Of a stretch of DNA of 64,000 bases, positions 25,768-35,204 are shown piece by piece; the first letter of the stretch is position 1; each line of letters begins with the position of its first letter. The notes under the pieces were generated by a model. It saw nothing but the letters and a program-made list of their open reading frames with translations. It did not search any database and was not told the DNA's origin. A program made the translations under genes and the position numbers. Origin of the DNA: Chitinophaga filiformis (GTDB lineage Bacteria > Bacteroidota > Bacteroidia > Chitinophagales > Chitinophagaceae); assembly GCF_900102545.1 (NCBI RefSeq), contig NZ_FNBN01000008.1, positions 314,019 through 378,018 on the forward strand, written 5' to 3'.

Positions 25768-28700
25768 TTAAGATTGTTTCACGGGAAAATCGGTAAATAG
25801 TACCGGTAAGGACAGGTCAGGATATGACTGATGGATATTACGCATCAGCGCAATACAGCGGGCTTTATCGCCGATAGCTACCGTTGCGGATATATCTGTA
25901 ATGATAGCTCCGATATAGGCGGCTGCTTCCGCTGATTTCAGCGCTTCTTTTTCCAGGAAATTGAAGATCCTTTCTTTCGCTACACGTGCCTTGTTTACTC
26001 TGGACAGCACTGATCTGAAATAGTGTTCCAGCTCTTTCAGGTAGGTCAGGTTACCGGCGGCATATGTTTCCAGGTAGTTGGTAGCAAACAGCTGCATAGC
26101 TACACCAGGATGCTGGCTGAGTTTCATCAGGTAAACGGGACCATCTTCTTCACGGAAGAAACGGGTGAGCAGTTCACGGCCGAATGCCTGTACCGTAGGG
26201 TTCACACTATCCGCAATGGCCACCAGCGATTCTGCAGACCAATCAGTTGCCTCAAACTGTGTACGGAAGAATTCCGCGGCAAACATGCGCGTATCTTCCC
26301 AGGTAGCGTCCAGCAGGGCTACTGCGGCATCTCTTTCCTCCCGGATGCGTGTTACATGCTGTTGGAAGAAACGCTGACACCATTGTCTTACGGCCTCTAA
26401 TTCATGATTACCGGCAGCGATCACCTGTTTGATAGTAAGACTGTCGGCAGGAATATATTTCTCCAGTACCAGCACACCGAATGCCTGACCCGGGCGGTAA
26501 TTGGAATATAATAAACGTAAAGCGGTTGCCTGATCGATATCCTGTAAATGACCTACCAGTTCATTGCTCAGCAATGCGGCAAGATCAGCATGCAATCCTT
26601 CAGATGTTTCCTTACGCATCAGCAATGGCACCAGTTCATTCACCAGCCATACTGCCAGTTCAGCATACTTTTCCGCCAGGCGTTTCAGCAAAGGTCTCAC
26701 GGCATTCCTTACATCGGTATAGGAAGCGCTGCAACAGAAGAATAAAAGGCCGTGACGCTTCACCAGTTCAGTCTCACTGATGGCAGATACAACATCGATA
26801 CCCGCAGCTCTCACCGGTTGATATGGATGTTCCAGTAAGCGGTGTAAGAGGCTGTCTGTGATCAGATCGAGCTTGAATTGTTGTTTCTTCAGTAACAGTA
26901 AACGGGCTGCCAGTGCCTGTGCTGCAGACAGTTCACTTTGCAACAGGTCTTCGATCACTTTGAAGTCGAGCTGTATCAGCGCATCTCCGAAATATTTCTC
27001 CAGTATCAAACAACCATCTGTCAATGCATCATTGAGCTGCTTGTCTGCGTCTTTCAAGGACAGCAGGTAAGCAATCGTCTTACCAACCAGCAGTCTGGCC
27101 TTATCTTCTGCAGGCCTGAACTGTGCCAGCTGCACTTTTGCAAATGCACGAACGTCTTCATGAGGACAGAAGATCAGTTCACGGAGGAAGTCAACATCCG
27201 CCAGGCAGAGGTCTGGTCTTGCGGCAGTCCATTCAAGCCCCTGTTCCCGTGCTTCTGCAGAAATGCTGTATAGTAAGGCCAGTATAATCGGCAGGGAAGG
27301 ATTATTGACATCGAATTTCTCCCTGGCCAGTTGCAGACCAAATTCCTGCGGCAAACGGAAAGGGTTGCTCAGTAAGGCACGGATAATGTTGCTGTCCATC
27401 CTTCCTTTCAGTGTCTCATATTCAGGATGTTGTAACAGCTGATGGAGTGCGAAGTCATGGATCTCGTCCATCTTTCCCCTTATCAGCAACTGAATAAATG
27501 CCTGTGGCAATTGTTGCCAAAGGTGGAGGAAAGGCACTTCGCTGTCGATAGTCTTCACCACCTGTTCAGATGAAATGCCTGGTTGTATATCCGCGTGCTT
27601 ACGACCTCCACGGAATAGAGAAGCTACTTTTTTCAGCAGGCTTTCTCCTTTATTCTGCGCAGCCTGTTGATTAGAGGTACCTGAACGGTCGTGTTTAATA
27701 TACCATATAGTAGCATCAGACGCCAGCTCCAGCTTCTTATTATTACCCTGCAAAATGTAGTTCAGCAATACCGCCTTTGCATTAGCGGGGAAATAGGTAG
27801 TGGCAGGGCTGTAGATACTATGATAGGGCGAGGTACGCCAGGACTGTGAGCGGTCCGGAGTATACTTCGATGCATCATATTGCAGCAGCATCGCCGTGGA
27901 GAATCTCACATAATGAAGATCATTTTGTTTACCCATCATCTTCAATCTTCTCAGTATACGGCGGTGAAGATAGAAGCGGGTATTTTTAGGGTACGGCCTT
28001 TTTCTGCTGGCATAAGAGCCATCGCCCGGATTATGGTCTTCTCTTTCAAAGCGTTCTGCCAGCATGGCTACCAGTTCATGATCGTCCCTTAATTCGGCCT
28101 GTTTGAGCAGGTGACGGATATGCTGGAAGAAATTGGCTTTGAATGGTAAGGTAGCCAGGAACTGCAGCAATACTTCCCGTACAAAAGGATTGTTAATACT
28201 GACGATATATAGTTCTTCCAGCATAGGATAGGCGGGCTGCGACAACAGTTTCACCCGCTCTTCCAGTAACTTGTCCAGCGCTTGTTTACTGCCCGATTTT
28301 ATCGCTTCCTGGAACTCAGGCAGCAATCCTTTTTCGAACTGCTCAATATAACGCTTACGGTCCTCTTCCGGCTGTAAAAGCAACATGGCGTGGGTAGCCA
28401 TCTGGCGCAGGTAATAAGGGTAGCTGCTGTTTTCTGCATAAGCTTTCAGCGTTGGTACGTCGCTTTCGCTACCACAACGCCCCAGGGCCCACAATGACGA
28501 ATAACGCTGCATGGCATCCTCCCGTTCTATCAGTTTGGAGATAATGGGAGCTGCTTCTTTGATACGGTATTCGCCCGCCTTCCAGATAACGCGGGAAGTC
28601 TTCCATTCTGTCTTGTACTTAGAATTCCTTTTCAGGGCATATTCCAGGCGTTTGAGAATAGCTACGTGTCTGGGGTCCTGTACCTGTGTAGTATCAGGAG

Positions 28701-28968
28701 CAACGAATTCTGCTACCGGACCGGCATCCTGCTCGGCACTGTATCCTTTGGAGCGTTTTTCTTTTTCAAGCGCATCATAGATAGCGGTGGCTGTTGGCAG
28801 GTCTACCGGGGACACTGTTTTACTACCTTCTTTTAATGCGCTTCCCCTCTTACCGTAGCGGAAATTGACAATATATTGTCCCGGGCCAACTTCACATAAA
28901 TCAATCTCATAGGTCTTGTCCGAATTCCCCTCTCTAAAGAAAAGCTTTGTTTGCTTTATAAATCGCAT
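25768..28968 (-). CDS. Retron accessory protein: WGR domain plus HEAT/ARM repeats
   Basis: 1066 residues. Residues 1-85 form a WGR domain (FFREGNSDKTYEIDLCEVGPG, YIVNFRYGKRGSALKEG), a fold that binds nucleic acids in PARP and MolR-type proteins. Residues from about 100 to the end are alpha-helical HEAT/ARM-like repeats (for example RYSSLWALGRCGSESDVPTLKAYAE and YYLRQMATHAMLLL), a superhelical scaffold. It is the first gene of the retron operon, and the SWIM gene follows after 10 bases. WGR and SWIM proteins also occur together in yehI/yehQ-like (MolR) loci, but here they join a reverse transcriptase and its RNA. It probably acts as sensor or effector of the retron; which one is unknown. Confidence 0.85.
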   Translation of the reverse strand: MRFIKQTKLFFREGNSDKTYEIDLCEVGPGQYIVNFRYGKRGSALKEGSKTVSPVDLPTATAIYDALEKEKRSKGYSAEQDAGPVAEFVAPDTTQVQDPRHVAILKRLEYALKRNSKYKTEWKTSRVIWKAGEYRIKEAAPIISKLIEREDAMQRYSSLWALGRCGSESDVPTLKAYAENSSYPYYLRQMATHAMLLLQPEEDRKRYIEQFEKGLLPEFQEAIKSGSKQALDKLLEERVKLLSQPAYPMLEELYIVSINNPFVREVLLQFLATLPFKANFFQHIRHLLKQAELRDDHELVAMLAERFEREDHNPGDGSYASRKRPYPKNTRFYLHRRILRRLKMMGKQNDLHYVRFSTAMLLQYDASKYTPDRSQSWRTSPYHSIYSPATTYFPANAKAVLLNYILQGNNKKLELASDATIWYIKHDRSGTSNQQAAQNKGESLLKKVASLFRGGRKHADIQPGISSEQVVKTIDSEVPFLHLWQQLPQAFIQLLIRGKMDEIHDFALHQLLQHPEYETLKGRMDSNIIRALLSNPFRLPQEFGLQLAREKFDVNNPSLPIILALLYSISAEAREQGLEWTAARPDLCLADVDFLRELIFCPHEDVRAFAKVQLAQFRPAEDKARLLVGKTIAYLLSLKDADKQLNDALTDGCLILEKYFGDALIQLDFKVIEDLLQSELSAAQALAARLLLLKKQQFKLDLITDSLLHRLLEHPYQPVRAAGIDVVSAISETELVKRHGLLFFCCSASYTDVRNAVRPLLKRLAEKYAELAVWLVNELVPLLMRKETSEGLHADLAALLSNELVGHLQDIDQATALRLLYSNYRPGQAFGVLVLEKYIPADSLTIKQVIAAGNHELEAVRQWCQRFFQQHVTRIREERDAAVALLDATWEDTRMFAAEFFRTQFEATDWSAESLVAIADSVNPTVQAFGRELLTRFFREEDGPVYLMKLSQHPGVAMQLFATNYLETYAAGNLTYLKELEHYFRSVLSRVNKARVAKERIFNFLEKEALKSAEAAAYIGAIITDISATVAIGDKARCIALMRNIHQSYPDLSLPVLFTDFPVKQS

Positions 28969-29138
28969 GAGCTAACAACATTAAACACAGCAGGCAAAAT
29001 AATATTATTTTTAATATGAGTAAGATATTTTTTTATCCAGGCTTCCTGAAAAAGTACAGGATTATCCTCTGATCGTACAGGTAAGATGATAACAGTTCGT
29101 CCGAAATTTGCCTAGTCAAACAGTTAAATACACACAAA

Positions 29139-29537
29139 ATGATCAACAACACAATCAGCTTTTTAATGCTGCGCTTAGCCATTGGCGCGAGTATGTTCGG
29201 ACACGGACTCGTAAGGTTACCTAAACTTGACAAGTTTAGTGGCTGGATGGTAAAGAGCTTTGAAAACGCTATGCTTCCTGTTTCCCTTGTAAAACCTTTC
29301 AGTTATGTTTTGCCTATAGCAGAATTCCTGATAGGATTGCTGCTCATTGCAGGATTATTTACCAGGCAGTCCCTGATTGCGGGTAGTATTGTGATGATAA
29401 TGCTGATACTGGGAACTACTTTGATAGAGAACTGGGAGGCGCTGGTTTCCCAGCTGGTACATGTGGCTATTTTTGCCCTGCTTTTAAATTATATCACATA
29501 CAATAGTTGCGCACTGGATAAACTCGTAAAGAAATAA
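29139..29537 (+). CDS. DoxX-family membrane protein
   Basis: 132 residues with four hydrophobic helices (about 5-20, 50-72, 74-92 and 100-120). The start FLMLRLAIGASMFGHGLVRL, with conserved Arg and the GHGL motif, and the loop FEN...LPVSLVKPFSYVLPIAEFLIGLLL are typical of DoxX/DoxD proteins. Family members are linked to quinone or thiol oxidoreductase systems; a specific partner is not visible here. A truncated Tat-signal gene starts 3 bases after its stop, so an operon with that former gene is likely. Confidence 0.85.
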   Translation: MINNTISFLMLRLAIGASMFGHGLVRLPKLDKFSGWMVKSFENAMLPVSLVKPFSYVLPIAEFLIGLLLIAGLFTRQSLIAGSIVMIMLILGTTLIENWEALVSQLVHVAIFALLLNYITYNSCALDKLVKK

Positions 29538-29540
29538 CAT

Positions 29541-29693
29541 ATGACTACCAGAAAAGAATTTCTCAAAACTGCCGGTTTGTTAGGTATGGCCGGTATGGTG
29601 GGACCGTCTGCCCTCGCGGCCAGTCCTGCCAGGCAAACAAAGCCGGTATCTTCCTGGGCAGATGGCTCACGCCTTGTAGTGAGGATGAGATAG
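29541..29693 (+). pseudogene. Truncated gene with Tat-type signal, possibly a polysaccharide deacetylase remnant
   Basis: An ATG at 29541 opens a 50-codon frame reading MTTRKEFLKTAGLLGMAGMV, then GPSALAASPARQTKPVSSWA and DGSRLVVRMR before TAG. The start is a Tat-like signal (TTRKEFLKTAG with a hydrophobic run). The end, W-x-DG-x-RLVV, is how the catalytic part of many exported polysaccharide deacetylases begins, and there the frame collapses. The DNA after it has several stops in all plus-strand frames and then a terminator. It is best read as the 5' end of a deleted gene formerly co-transcribed with doxX. The identity of the lost enzyme is a guess. Confidence 0.55.
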
Positions 29694-29748
29694 CGAAACT
29701 CGCGTTGAGCGATAAGAGTACGATCCGGGAATAGGACGAATAAAACGA

Positions 29749-29785
29749 AATAAAGGGGCTGTATTATTGAATACGCCCCTTTATT
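29749..29785. terminator. Bidirectional terminator between the doxX unit and yhcH
   Basis: AATAAAGGGGC with GTATT (29749-29765, one bulged T) pairs with AATAC and GCCCCTTTATT (29770-29785). A/T-rich flanks on both sides. It lies between the truncated plus-strand gene and the convergent YhcH gene. Confidence 0.7.
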
Positions 29786-29861
29786 GTATGCCTCCAGGCA
29801 ATGCAATTAATTCCAACGGAAATGCTGCCCAATGAAACCGTAGCCCCGGAGATTCAATTAG

Positions 29862-30317
29862 CTATTGTACGCTGATCTTCATCACCACTTTCTTTACCGG
29901 TATTGGATCTTTCACCCTGATATTCGGCATATGGAGGTCGGTGGGAAAGAAGACGGCAAACATGCCTTGCTCCAGTTTTGAAAAGAATGCAGGCGTTTCG
30001 CCGAACAACATATAATCCGCAGTATCATCATATGCTTTTGAAGGTGTCTGGTTCCGCAGGAAATCATGTCCTATCAGCTCTTCACCGCTTACGATATACT
30101 GTACGTCGATATATTTTTTGTGAGATTCCATTTGCTCGCCATCCGTAGGAATCGTATCATACTCGTTTACAATGGCAATGATTGTGGTACCATCAATTTC
30201 ATATTTACCCTTTTCCACTTTGGAAAAGTTCGTCTGCTGTAGATATTCAAAGGCTTTTACGAATTTGGGGCCCAGGCCGTAGTAAAGCGTTGCGTTCTGT
30301 AAAGTATCGATAATCAT
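29862..30317 (-). CDS. YhcH/YjgK/YiaL-family protein (DUF386, cupin-like sugar enzyme)
   Basis: 151 residues. Family marks: the start MIIDTLQN, GKYEIDG, then the metal-site stretch ESHKKYIDVQYIVSGEE and the end FFPTDLHMPNI...VKKVVMKI. YhcH/NanQ proteins are small cupin-like, metal-dependent enzymes that aid anomer conversion of sialic acid or related sugars, and EbgC-type relatives are beta-galactosidase subunits. No sugar catabolic genes lie next to it here, so the substrate is open. It starts 105 bases from the divergent histidine kinase gene. Confidence 0.85.
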   Translation of the reverse strand: MIIDTLQNATLYYGLGPKFVKAFEYLQQTNFSKVEKGKYEIDGTTIIAIVNEYDTIPTDGEQMESHKKYIDVQYIVSGEELIGHDFLRNQTPSKAYDDTADYMLFGETPAFFSKLEQGMFAVFFPTDLHMPNIRVKDPIPVKKVVMKISVQ

Positions 30318-30407
30318 GTAACTGTATTATGCGGCGGCAAGATACAATCAAATGTGAAGAAACGTTAATGATTGTTAAAGAATCCGTAGCCGGAAATATT
30401 AGAAAGT

Positions 30408-30415
30408 TAAATTTG
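30408..30415 (+). promoter_or_regulatory. -7 box TAAATTTG in front of the two-component operon
   Basis: An exact match to the Bacteroidota -7 consensus TANNTTTG, ending 7 bases before the kinase ATG. No good -33 TTTG is seen at the usual spacing, so this is a candidate only, and the leader would be very short. Confidence 0.35.
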
Positions 30416-30422
30416 CCGGAAT

Positions 30423-31868
30423 ATGGGTAAGGTCAGGAAAAGAATATGGTGGATCGCTATACCGGCATTGCTGGCGGTACTGCTATTTCAGTTATACTGG
30501 TTGCGGCAGACGTACCAGTCGCAGCAGGAGGCATTTGTAGCTACTGCCACTGAGGCATTTCATAATGTGTATGACAATGCGATCATTATTAGCGCCAGGA
30601 TAAAGTCGGGAGGCAAGCCTGCCGAGAAGAAGTACACCATTCAGGCGATGATTGATGTAGACAAGACGTCAAAGGATGATCCGGCTCCTGCAGGCCCGAG
30701 GGCATTCATACGTTACGACTCAACAGAGGAAAGACCTAAAAAATCAATCCCGGAAGATATACACCTGGATACCTCTATTGCGAACACCAATATGTCTTTC
30801 GATACCATCTCTCCACTGGCGCATTTTGTTTCTACTGTCTTTTCATCTTTTACAGATGTAAGGCCGGATATTGATACACTGAACAAGTACTATCGGAGGG
30901 AATTAGATAAGAGACATATTCCACTGTATTTCAAGGTGCTAATCGGCAGGAAAGAAATTGATACGACTGTTAACCGGCCTACCTTACTGATCTACCCGGG
31001 CATGAATAACCCTGATAAAATGATGGGGGTGCAGTTCAGCGGGCTTACTACTTATTTGTTAAAGAAAATGAGTAGCGCCATTATCCTTTCCATCTTCATC
31101 GCTTTTCTGATCATAGGGTGTATCTGGACACTGTGGCGTATCATCCTGCGACAGGAAAAACTGGAAAGCATGAAGCGGGAATTCATCAGTCATGTAACGC
31201 ACGAACTGAAAACACCGGTGTCTATTCTGAAGGCTACGAATGAAGCATTGCTCACCTTCCGGGGGATCAATGATCCGGATAAAACAGAACGTTACCTCCG
31301 CCATTCCAAAGCGGAACTGGACAAACTGCAGGACCTGATCGATAAGATCATGCAGGTGACCAGGGAGGAGCAGGAACAGTTACCCTTGTCTCTGACGCCG
31401 ACAGACCTTAAAGTATTGGTAAATGAGGCGGTTGTCCGCTTTGCCCATCTGCCGGGTGTCACTATCGGGCAGCAGTACGATCTACAGGAAGGGCATTTTC
31501 AGACCGATACAACCGCTTTTCATACCATTCTGAGTAATCTGCTTGATAATGCCGTAAAATACAACGATAAGCCTCAGAAAGAGATATTTGTGAGCGTAAA
31601 GGAACTTACGGGGCATTACAGCTTTACAGTAAAAGACAATGGGAATGGTATTGAAAAACAGCACTTCCCCTTCCTGTTTGATAAGTTTTACCGGGTGGTG
31701 CAGGGCGACCGTCATGATACAAAAGGCTATGGGCTGGGGCTTAGTCATGTGAAAGCGTTATTACATCAGTTGCATGGCAGCATCAGTGTCAGCAGTATGC
31801 CTGGCAATGGTACTATTTTTATTTTCCAATTACCGAAATATGAAAAAGATCAAACTGCTACTGGTTGA
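30423..31868 (+). CDS. Sensor histidine kinase of an OmpR-type two-component system
   Basis: 481 residues: first membrane helix (about 9-27), a periplasmic sensor region (30-212), second helix (218-240), HisKA with His260 (ISHVTHELKTPVSIL), and a HATPase with N-box (NLLDNAVKYND) and G-boxes (DNGNGI, YGLGLSHV). It would pass phosphate to the response regulator encoded next, whose start overlaps this gene's end by 29 bases, so translation is coupled. An outer-membrane barrel and an exported protein follow on the same strand, which suggests the pair controls envelope or uptake genes. Confidence 0.92.
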   Translation: MGKVRKRIWWIAIPALLAVLLFQLYWLRQTYQSQQEAFVATATEAFHNVYDNAIIISARIKSGGKPAEKKYTIQAMIDVDKTSKDDPAPAGPRAFIRYDSTEERPKKSIPEDIHLDTSIANTNMSFDTISPLAHFVSTVFSSFTDVRPDIDTLNKYYRRELDKRHIPLYFKVLIGRKEIDTTVNRPTLLIYPGMNNPDKMMGVQFSGLTTYLLKKMSSAIILSIFIAFLIIGCIWTLWRIILRQEKLESMKREFISHVTHELKTPVSILKATNEALLTFRGINDPDKTERYLRHSKAELDKLQDLIDKIMQVTREEQEQLPLSLTPTDLKVLVNEAVVRFAHLPGVTIGQQYDLQEGHFQTDTTAFHTILSNLLDNAVKYNDKPQKEIFVSVKELTGHYSFTVKDNGNGIEKQHFPFLFDKFYRVVQGDRHDTKGYGLGLSHVKALLHQLHGSISVSSMPGNGTIFIFQLPKYEKDQTATG

Positions 31869-32544
31869 AGATGAAATAGTTCTGGCAGGAGTTATCAAAG
31901 AAACCCTGGAGACAAATGGCTTTCATATCAGTCATGCGGAGAATGGAATACAGGGCTGGGAGCAGTTTTTATCATTCCGGCCTGACATTTGCATAGTAGA
32001 TGTCATGATGCCTAAAAAAGACGGTATTGCTCTGGTAAAAGACATCCGCGCAGTGGATGAACAGACGCCTGTTATCTTCCTGACGGCCAAAAGCGAGACG
32101 CAGGATGTTATCAAAGGCCTCCAGAGTGGTGCGGACGACTATATCAAAAAGCCTTTCAGCCTGGAAGAACTGATCCTGCGTATCAGGACATTACTAAAAC
32201 GTACCCAGTTGGCGCTGACTAATATCCCTGCTGCGCCTAAGGCTCACAGTGGTGTCTATTTACTGGGGAGTTATACCTTTGATCACAACAGACAGGAGCT
32301 GCGGCATAAAAAGGAAGTTATTCACCTGTCCCTGCGGGAGGCTGATATGCTGAAAATGCTGGCGGAACGCCCTAATGCAACTACCCATCGCAGGAATATA
32401 CTGCTGGAATTATGGGGAGATGATAACTTCTTCAACGGCCGTAATATGGACGTTTACATCAGCAAGATCCGTAAATACCTGCAGCATGATCCTTCTGTAC
32501 AGCTGATTAATGTGCGCGGACTAGGTTACAAACTGGTCTATTAA
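31840..32544 (+). CDS. OmpR/PhoB-family response regulator
   Basis: 234 residues from the ATG at 31840 (MKKIKLLLVEDE); an earlier in-frame ATG at 31774 would add 22 hydrophobic residues. The receiver domain has phospho-acceptor Asp54 (CIVDVMMPKKDG) and the switch Thr and Lys (IFLTAK, IKKPFSLEELILR). A winged-helix DNA-binding domain follows from about residue 135 (FDHNRQELRH...LSLREADMLKML...VDVYISKIRKYL-like, NVRGLGYKLVY). It is the partner of the kinase encoded just upstream. Probable targets include the barrel gene 79 bases downstream. Confidence 0.94.
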   Translation: MKKIKLLLVEDEIVLAGVIKETLETNGFHISHAENGIQGWEQFLSFRPDICIVDVMMPKKDGIALVKDIRAVDEQTPVIFLTAKSETQDVIKGLQSGADDYIKKPFSLEELILRIRTLLKRTQLALTNIPAAPKAHSGVYLLGSYTFDHNRQELRHKKEVIHLSLREADMLKMLAERPNATTHRRNILLELWGDDNFFNGRNMDVYISKIRKYLQHDPSVQLINVRGLGYKLVY

Positions 32545-32598
32545 CATTCATTAAGGATATAACAGGACTCTTTAACGCAGTCCCATAAGGCTTCCCGC

Positions 32599-32606
32599 TA
32601 CTTTTG
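32599..32606 (+). promoter_or_regulatory. -7 box TACTTTTG in front of the barrel gene
   Basis: An exact TANNTTTG match in the 79-base gap after the response regulator gene, 17 bases before the ATG at 32624. It suggests the barrel gene has its own promoter besides read-through. The -33 box is not clear. Confidence 0.4.
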
Positions 32607-32623
32607 TATGGTCTGAAATTATA

Positions 32624-35185
32624 GTGACCATGCGAAACTTTACCGTTATTATTTCTCTTCTTTTATTGCCTGTTATCCATCTCTTCGCGCAAACAAAAGA
32701 CACTGTGCGGATGGATACGAGCAGAACCAAAGTCCGCGACCTGAAGGAGGTGGTGGTGGAAAGTCGTCCTCCTATTCGTATGAAGGGAGATACTGTAGAA
32801 TATAACGCTGCACAGTATAAAACCAAAGAAAATGCCGTGGTAGAAGACCTGCTAAAGAAGCTGCCGGGTGTAAAAGTGGACCAGAGCGGCAACATCACTG
32901 CACAGGGGGAAAGAGTCGGCAAGGTGCTGGTAGATGGAAAGGAATTCTTTGGTAATGATCCGGCTATTGCCACTAAGAACCTGCCTGCGGATATGGTGGC
33001 CAAGGTACAGGTGCTGGATAAGATGAGTGATCAGGAGGAATTCACCGGTATTGATGATGGCGATAAAGTCAAGACCATCAATATCGTTACAAAGAAGAAC
33101 AGTAAGAAAGGATACTTTGGTAATATCTCTGCCGGTATCGGTCCGGATGGAAAGTATGACGGTGGATTGAATATCAATAGTTTCGCCGGTGAACAACAGT
33201 TATCCGCCTTATTCAAAGCCAATAACGTCAATAAATCCGGCTTCTCTGCCTCTGAGCTGATAAGGATGTTAAGCGCCAACCCCGAGCTCTTTAACAATCT
33301 TCCGGCTACTGCTATTGCGGAACTGAGTAAGATGAAGGGCGTGCGTATCGACAGTGACGATCCTGCGGAAAAGGCGCAACTGGCGCGCCCTACAGGTATC
33401 AATAATACGCAGTATGGCGGTGTGAATTACAATAACGACTGGAGTGATGCCCTTAAATTGCGCAGCAGCTATTTCTTCAATCGCTTTACATCACGCAATA
33501 GTTTTAATTACGACCGCCATTACCTGCTGGCAGATACAGCCTATAACTATCTTCAAAACGGCATCTCCTTACAGGAGAATAATAATCACTGGGGCAATGC
33601 TGCTGTTGATATTAAACTGGACAAATACAACTCTTTAAAGATCTCGCCTGCTATTAATCACAACACATCGGTGCTCAAAAGCAACCGGACATACCGTTCG
33701 TATAATGCAGATAAGACATTGCTGCTAAACCAGGGAGAGCAGGCATTGAACAGTGATAATACGAACACGAATGCGATGGCAGATATCCTGTACCGTCATC
33801 GTTTTGGAAAGCCTGGTCGTACGATCTCGTTAACCATTACTCCTGAATATCTGCGCCTGGTGAATACGGGATTGAATATTGCCCGAAATGAGTACTATAA
33901 TCTATCCACAAAAGACAGTATTAACCAGCAGACAACAGGTCATTCGGACAATTATTCCCTCAATAATAACCTGATCTATACAGAACAACTCTCAACGCAT
34001 ACTGCGTTGCGGCTCACGGAGCAGTTTAACATCAATCATGGGAATTATACGCAGCTGGCACACAATATTAACCATGCCGATGGACAGTACAGTGAGTTAG
34101 ATGATCGCTACAGTGATATCTATAACAGTACGATCATGAGGAATATAGTTGATGTGGCATTTGCCGGCCGTTATAAAAAGTTTAATTATACAGTAGGTCT
34201 GAGCGTAGAGAACAGTCACCTGGAAGGCAATTCAGATTATAGAACCTATCGCCTCAGCGGTTATTATAACACCCTGTTGCCACACCTCTACGCCAGATAC
34301 CGCTTTTCGAAATCAAAACAGCTGACGCTCAACTATAACAGTAATACGGTACTACCGGGTCTCAATCAATTACGTCCCCTGGAAGATATCAGCGATCCGC
34401 TTTATATAAGGAAAGGAAATTCTGATCTGCAACAGGCTGTTAATCATAGTGTGACGCTGGCGTATCTCAGCAATAATATCTACAGTAACATCTTCACCAA
34501 CGCTCAGCTGCGTATCTCAACTACCAGGAACCAGTTTACGGATCAGTATATAATTGACAGTGCAGGCAGACAAATCATTTCTCCCATAAATGCGAATGGT
34601 TATTTCTCCGGAAGTCTGCATGCGGAAAGGTCTGTGCCTTTCGGTGGTAATGGTTCCAGTTTGACTTTCGGGGCAGAGCTGGCGTATAATAGATATCCCA
34701 GCTATTTCAATGCTATTGCCGATAATATCAGGCAATGGGGCATTACGCCTGACATTAACTTCAATTATTATCCCATCACTAACCTCAGTATGACATTAAG
34801 GGGAAATGCCAGCTGGAATGACCGTCACAGTGAAGCGAATCCCGGTACCAATCAGCAATACTGGTTTCTGAACTATGGACTGGACCTCATGGCCAATTTG
34901 CCATGGAAACTGAATGCTGATGCTGCCATTGAATGTTATACAACTACTGGTCTGAGCGGCGCATATAATAATACTGTGGCACTGTTGAGTGGTGGTCTTT
35001 CCAGGGATATTAATAAGCAGTTCTCACTCCGCCTGGAAGGTCATGACCTGCTGAATCAGAACAAAAGTTTCAACAGGCTGGCGCGTAACGGGTATACGGA
35101 AGACCGACAGAATAACGTACTGGGTCGTTATTACATGCTCAGCCTGATCTGTAAGCTGCGCCATTTTGCAAAGAATAATCAATGA
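32624..35185 (+). CDS. TonB-dependent-receptor-like outer-membrane barrel (OMP_b-brl_3 type)
   Basis: 853 residues with a signal peptide (MRNFTVIISLLLLPVIHLFAQ; an ATG six bases later is an equal start). A plug-like domain follows directly (LKEVVVESRPPIRMKGDTVEYNA, LLKKLPGVKVDQSGNITAQGE, VDGKEFFGNDP), without the carboxypeptidase-regulatory domain that the two other barrels in the window have. The rest is alternating beta strands of a 22-strand-like barrel. It is probably an outer-membrane importer or adhesin. It sits behind a two-component system and before a small exported protein whose start lies 20 bases after its stop. Confidence 0.85.
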   Translation: MTMRNFTVIISLLLLPVIHLFAQTKDTVRMDTSRTKVRDLKEVVVESRPPIRMKGDTVEYNAAQYKTKENAVVEDLLKKLPGVKVDQSGNITAQGERVGKVLVDGKEFFGNDPAIATKNLPADMVAKVQVLDKMSDQEEFTGIDDGDKVKTINIVTKKNSKKGYFGNISAGIGPDGKYDGGLNINSFAGEQQLSALFKANNVNKSGFSASELIRMLSANPELFNNLPATAIAELSKMKGVRIDSDDPAEKAQLARPTGINNTQYGGVNYNNDWSDALKLRSSYFFNRFTSRNSFNYDRHYLLADTAYNYLQNGISLQENNNHWGNAAVDIKLDKYNSLKISPAINHNTSVLKSNRTYRSYNADKTLLLNQGEQALNSDNTNTNAMADILYRHRFGKPGRTISLTITPEYLRLVNTGLNIARNEYYNLSTKDSINQQTTGHSDNYSLNNNLIYTEQLSTHTALRLTEQFNINHGNYTQLAHNINHADGQYSELDDRYSDIYNSTIMRNIVDVAFAGRYKKFNYTVGLSVENSHLEGNSDYRTYRLSGYYNTLLPHLYARYRFSKSKQLTLNYNSNTVLPGLNQLRPLEDISDPLYIRKGNSDLQQAVNHSVTLAYLSNNIYSNIFTNAQLRISTTRNQFTDQYIIDSAGRQIISPINANGYFSGSLHAERSVPFGGNGSSLTFGAELAYNRYPSYFNAIADNIRQWGITPDINFNYYPITNLSMTLRGNASWNDRHSEANPGTNQQYWFLNYGLDLMANLPWKLNADAAIECYTTTGLSGAYNNTVALLSGGLSRDINKQFSLRLEGHDLLNQNKSFNRLARNGYTEDRQNNVLGRYYMLSLICKLRHFAKNNQ

Positions 35186-35204
35186 ACACTTAAATAAACA
35201 CAAC

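Noticed and set aside
24099..28968. WGR and SWIM genes as part of a MolR/yeh-type operon rather than of the retron
   Set aside because: No MoxR ATPase or VWA gene is adjacent, and the 10-base spacing and shared strand run straight into the retron RNA and RT.
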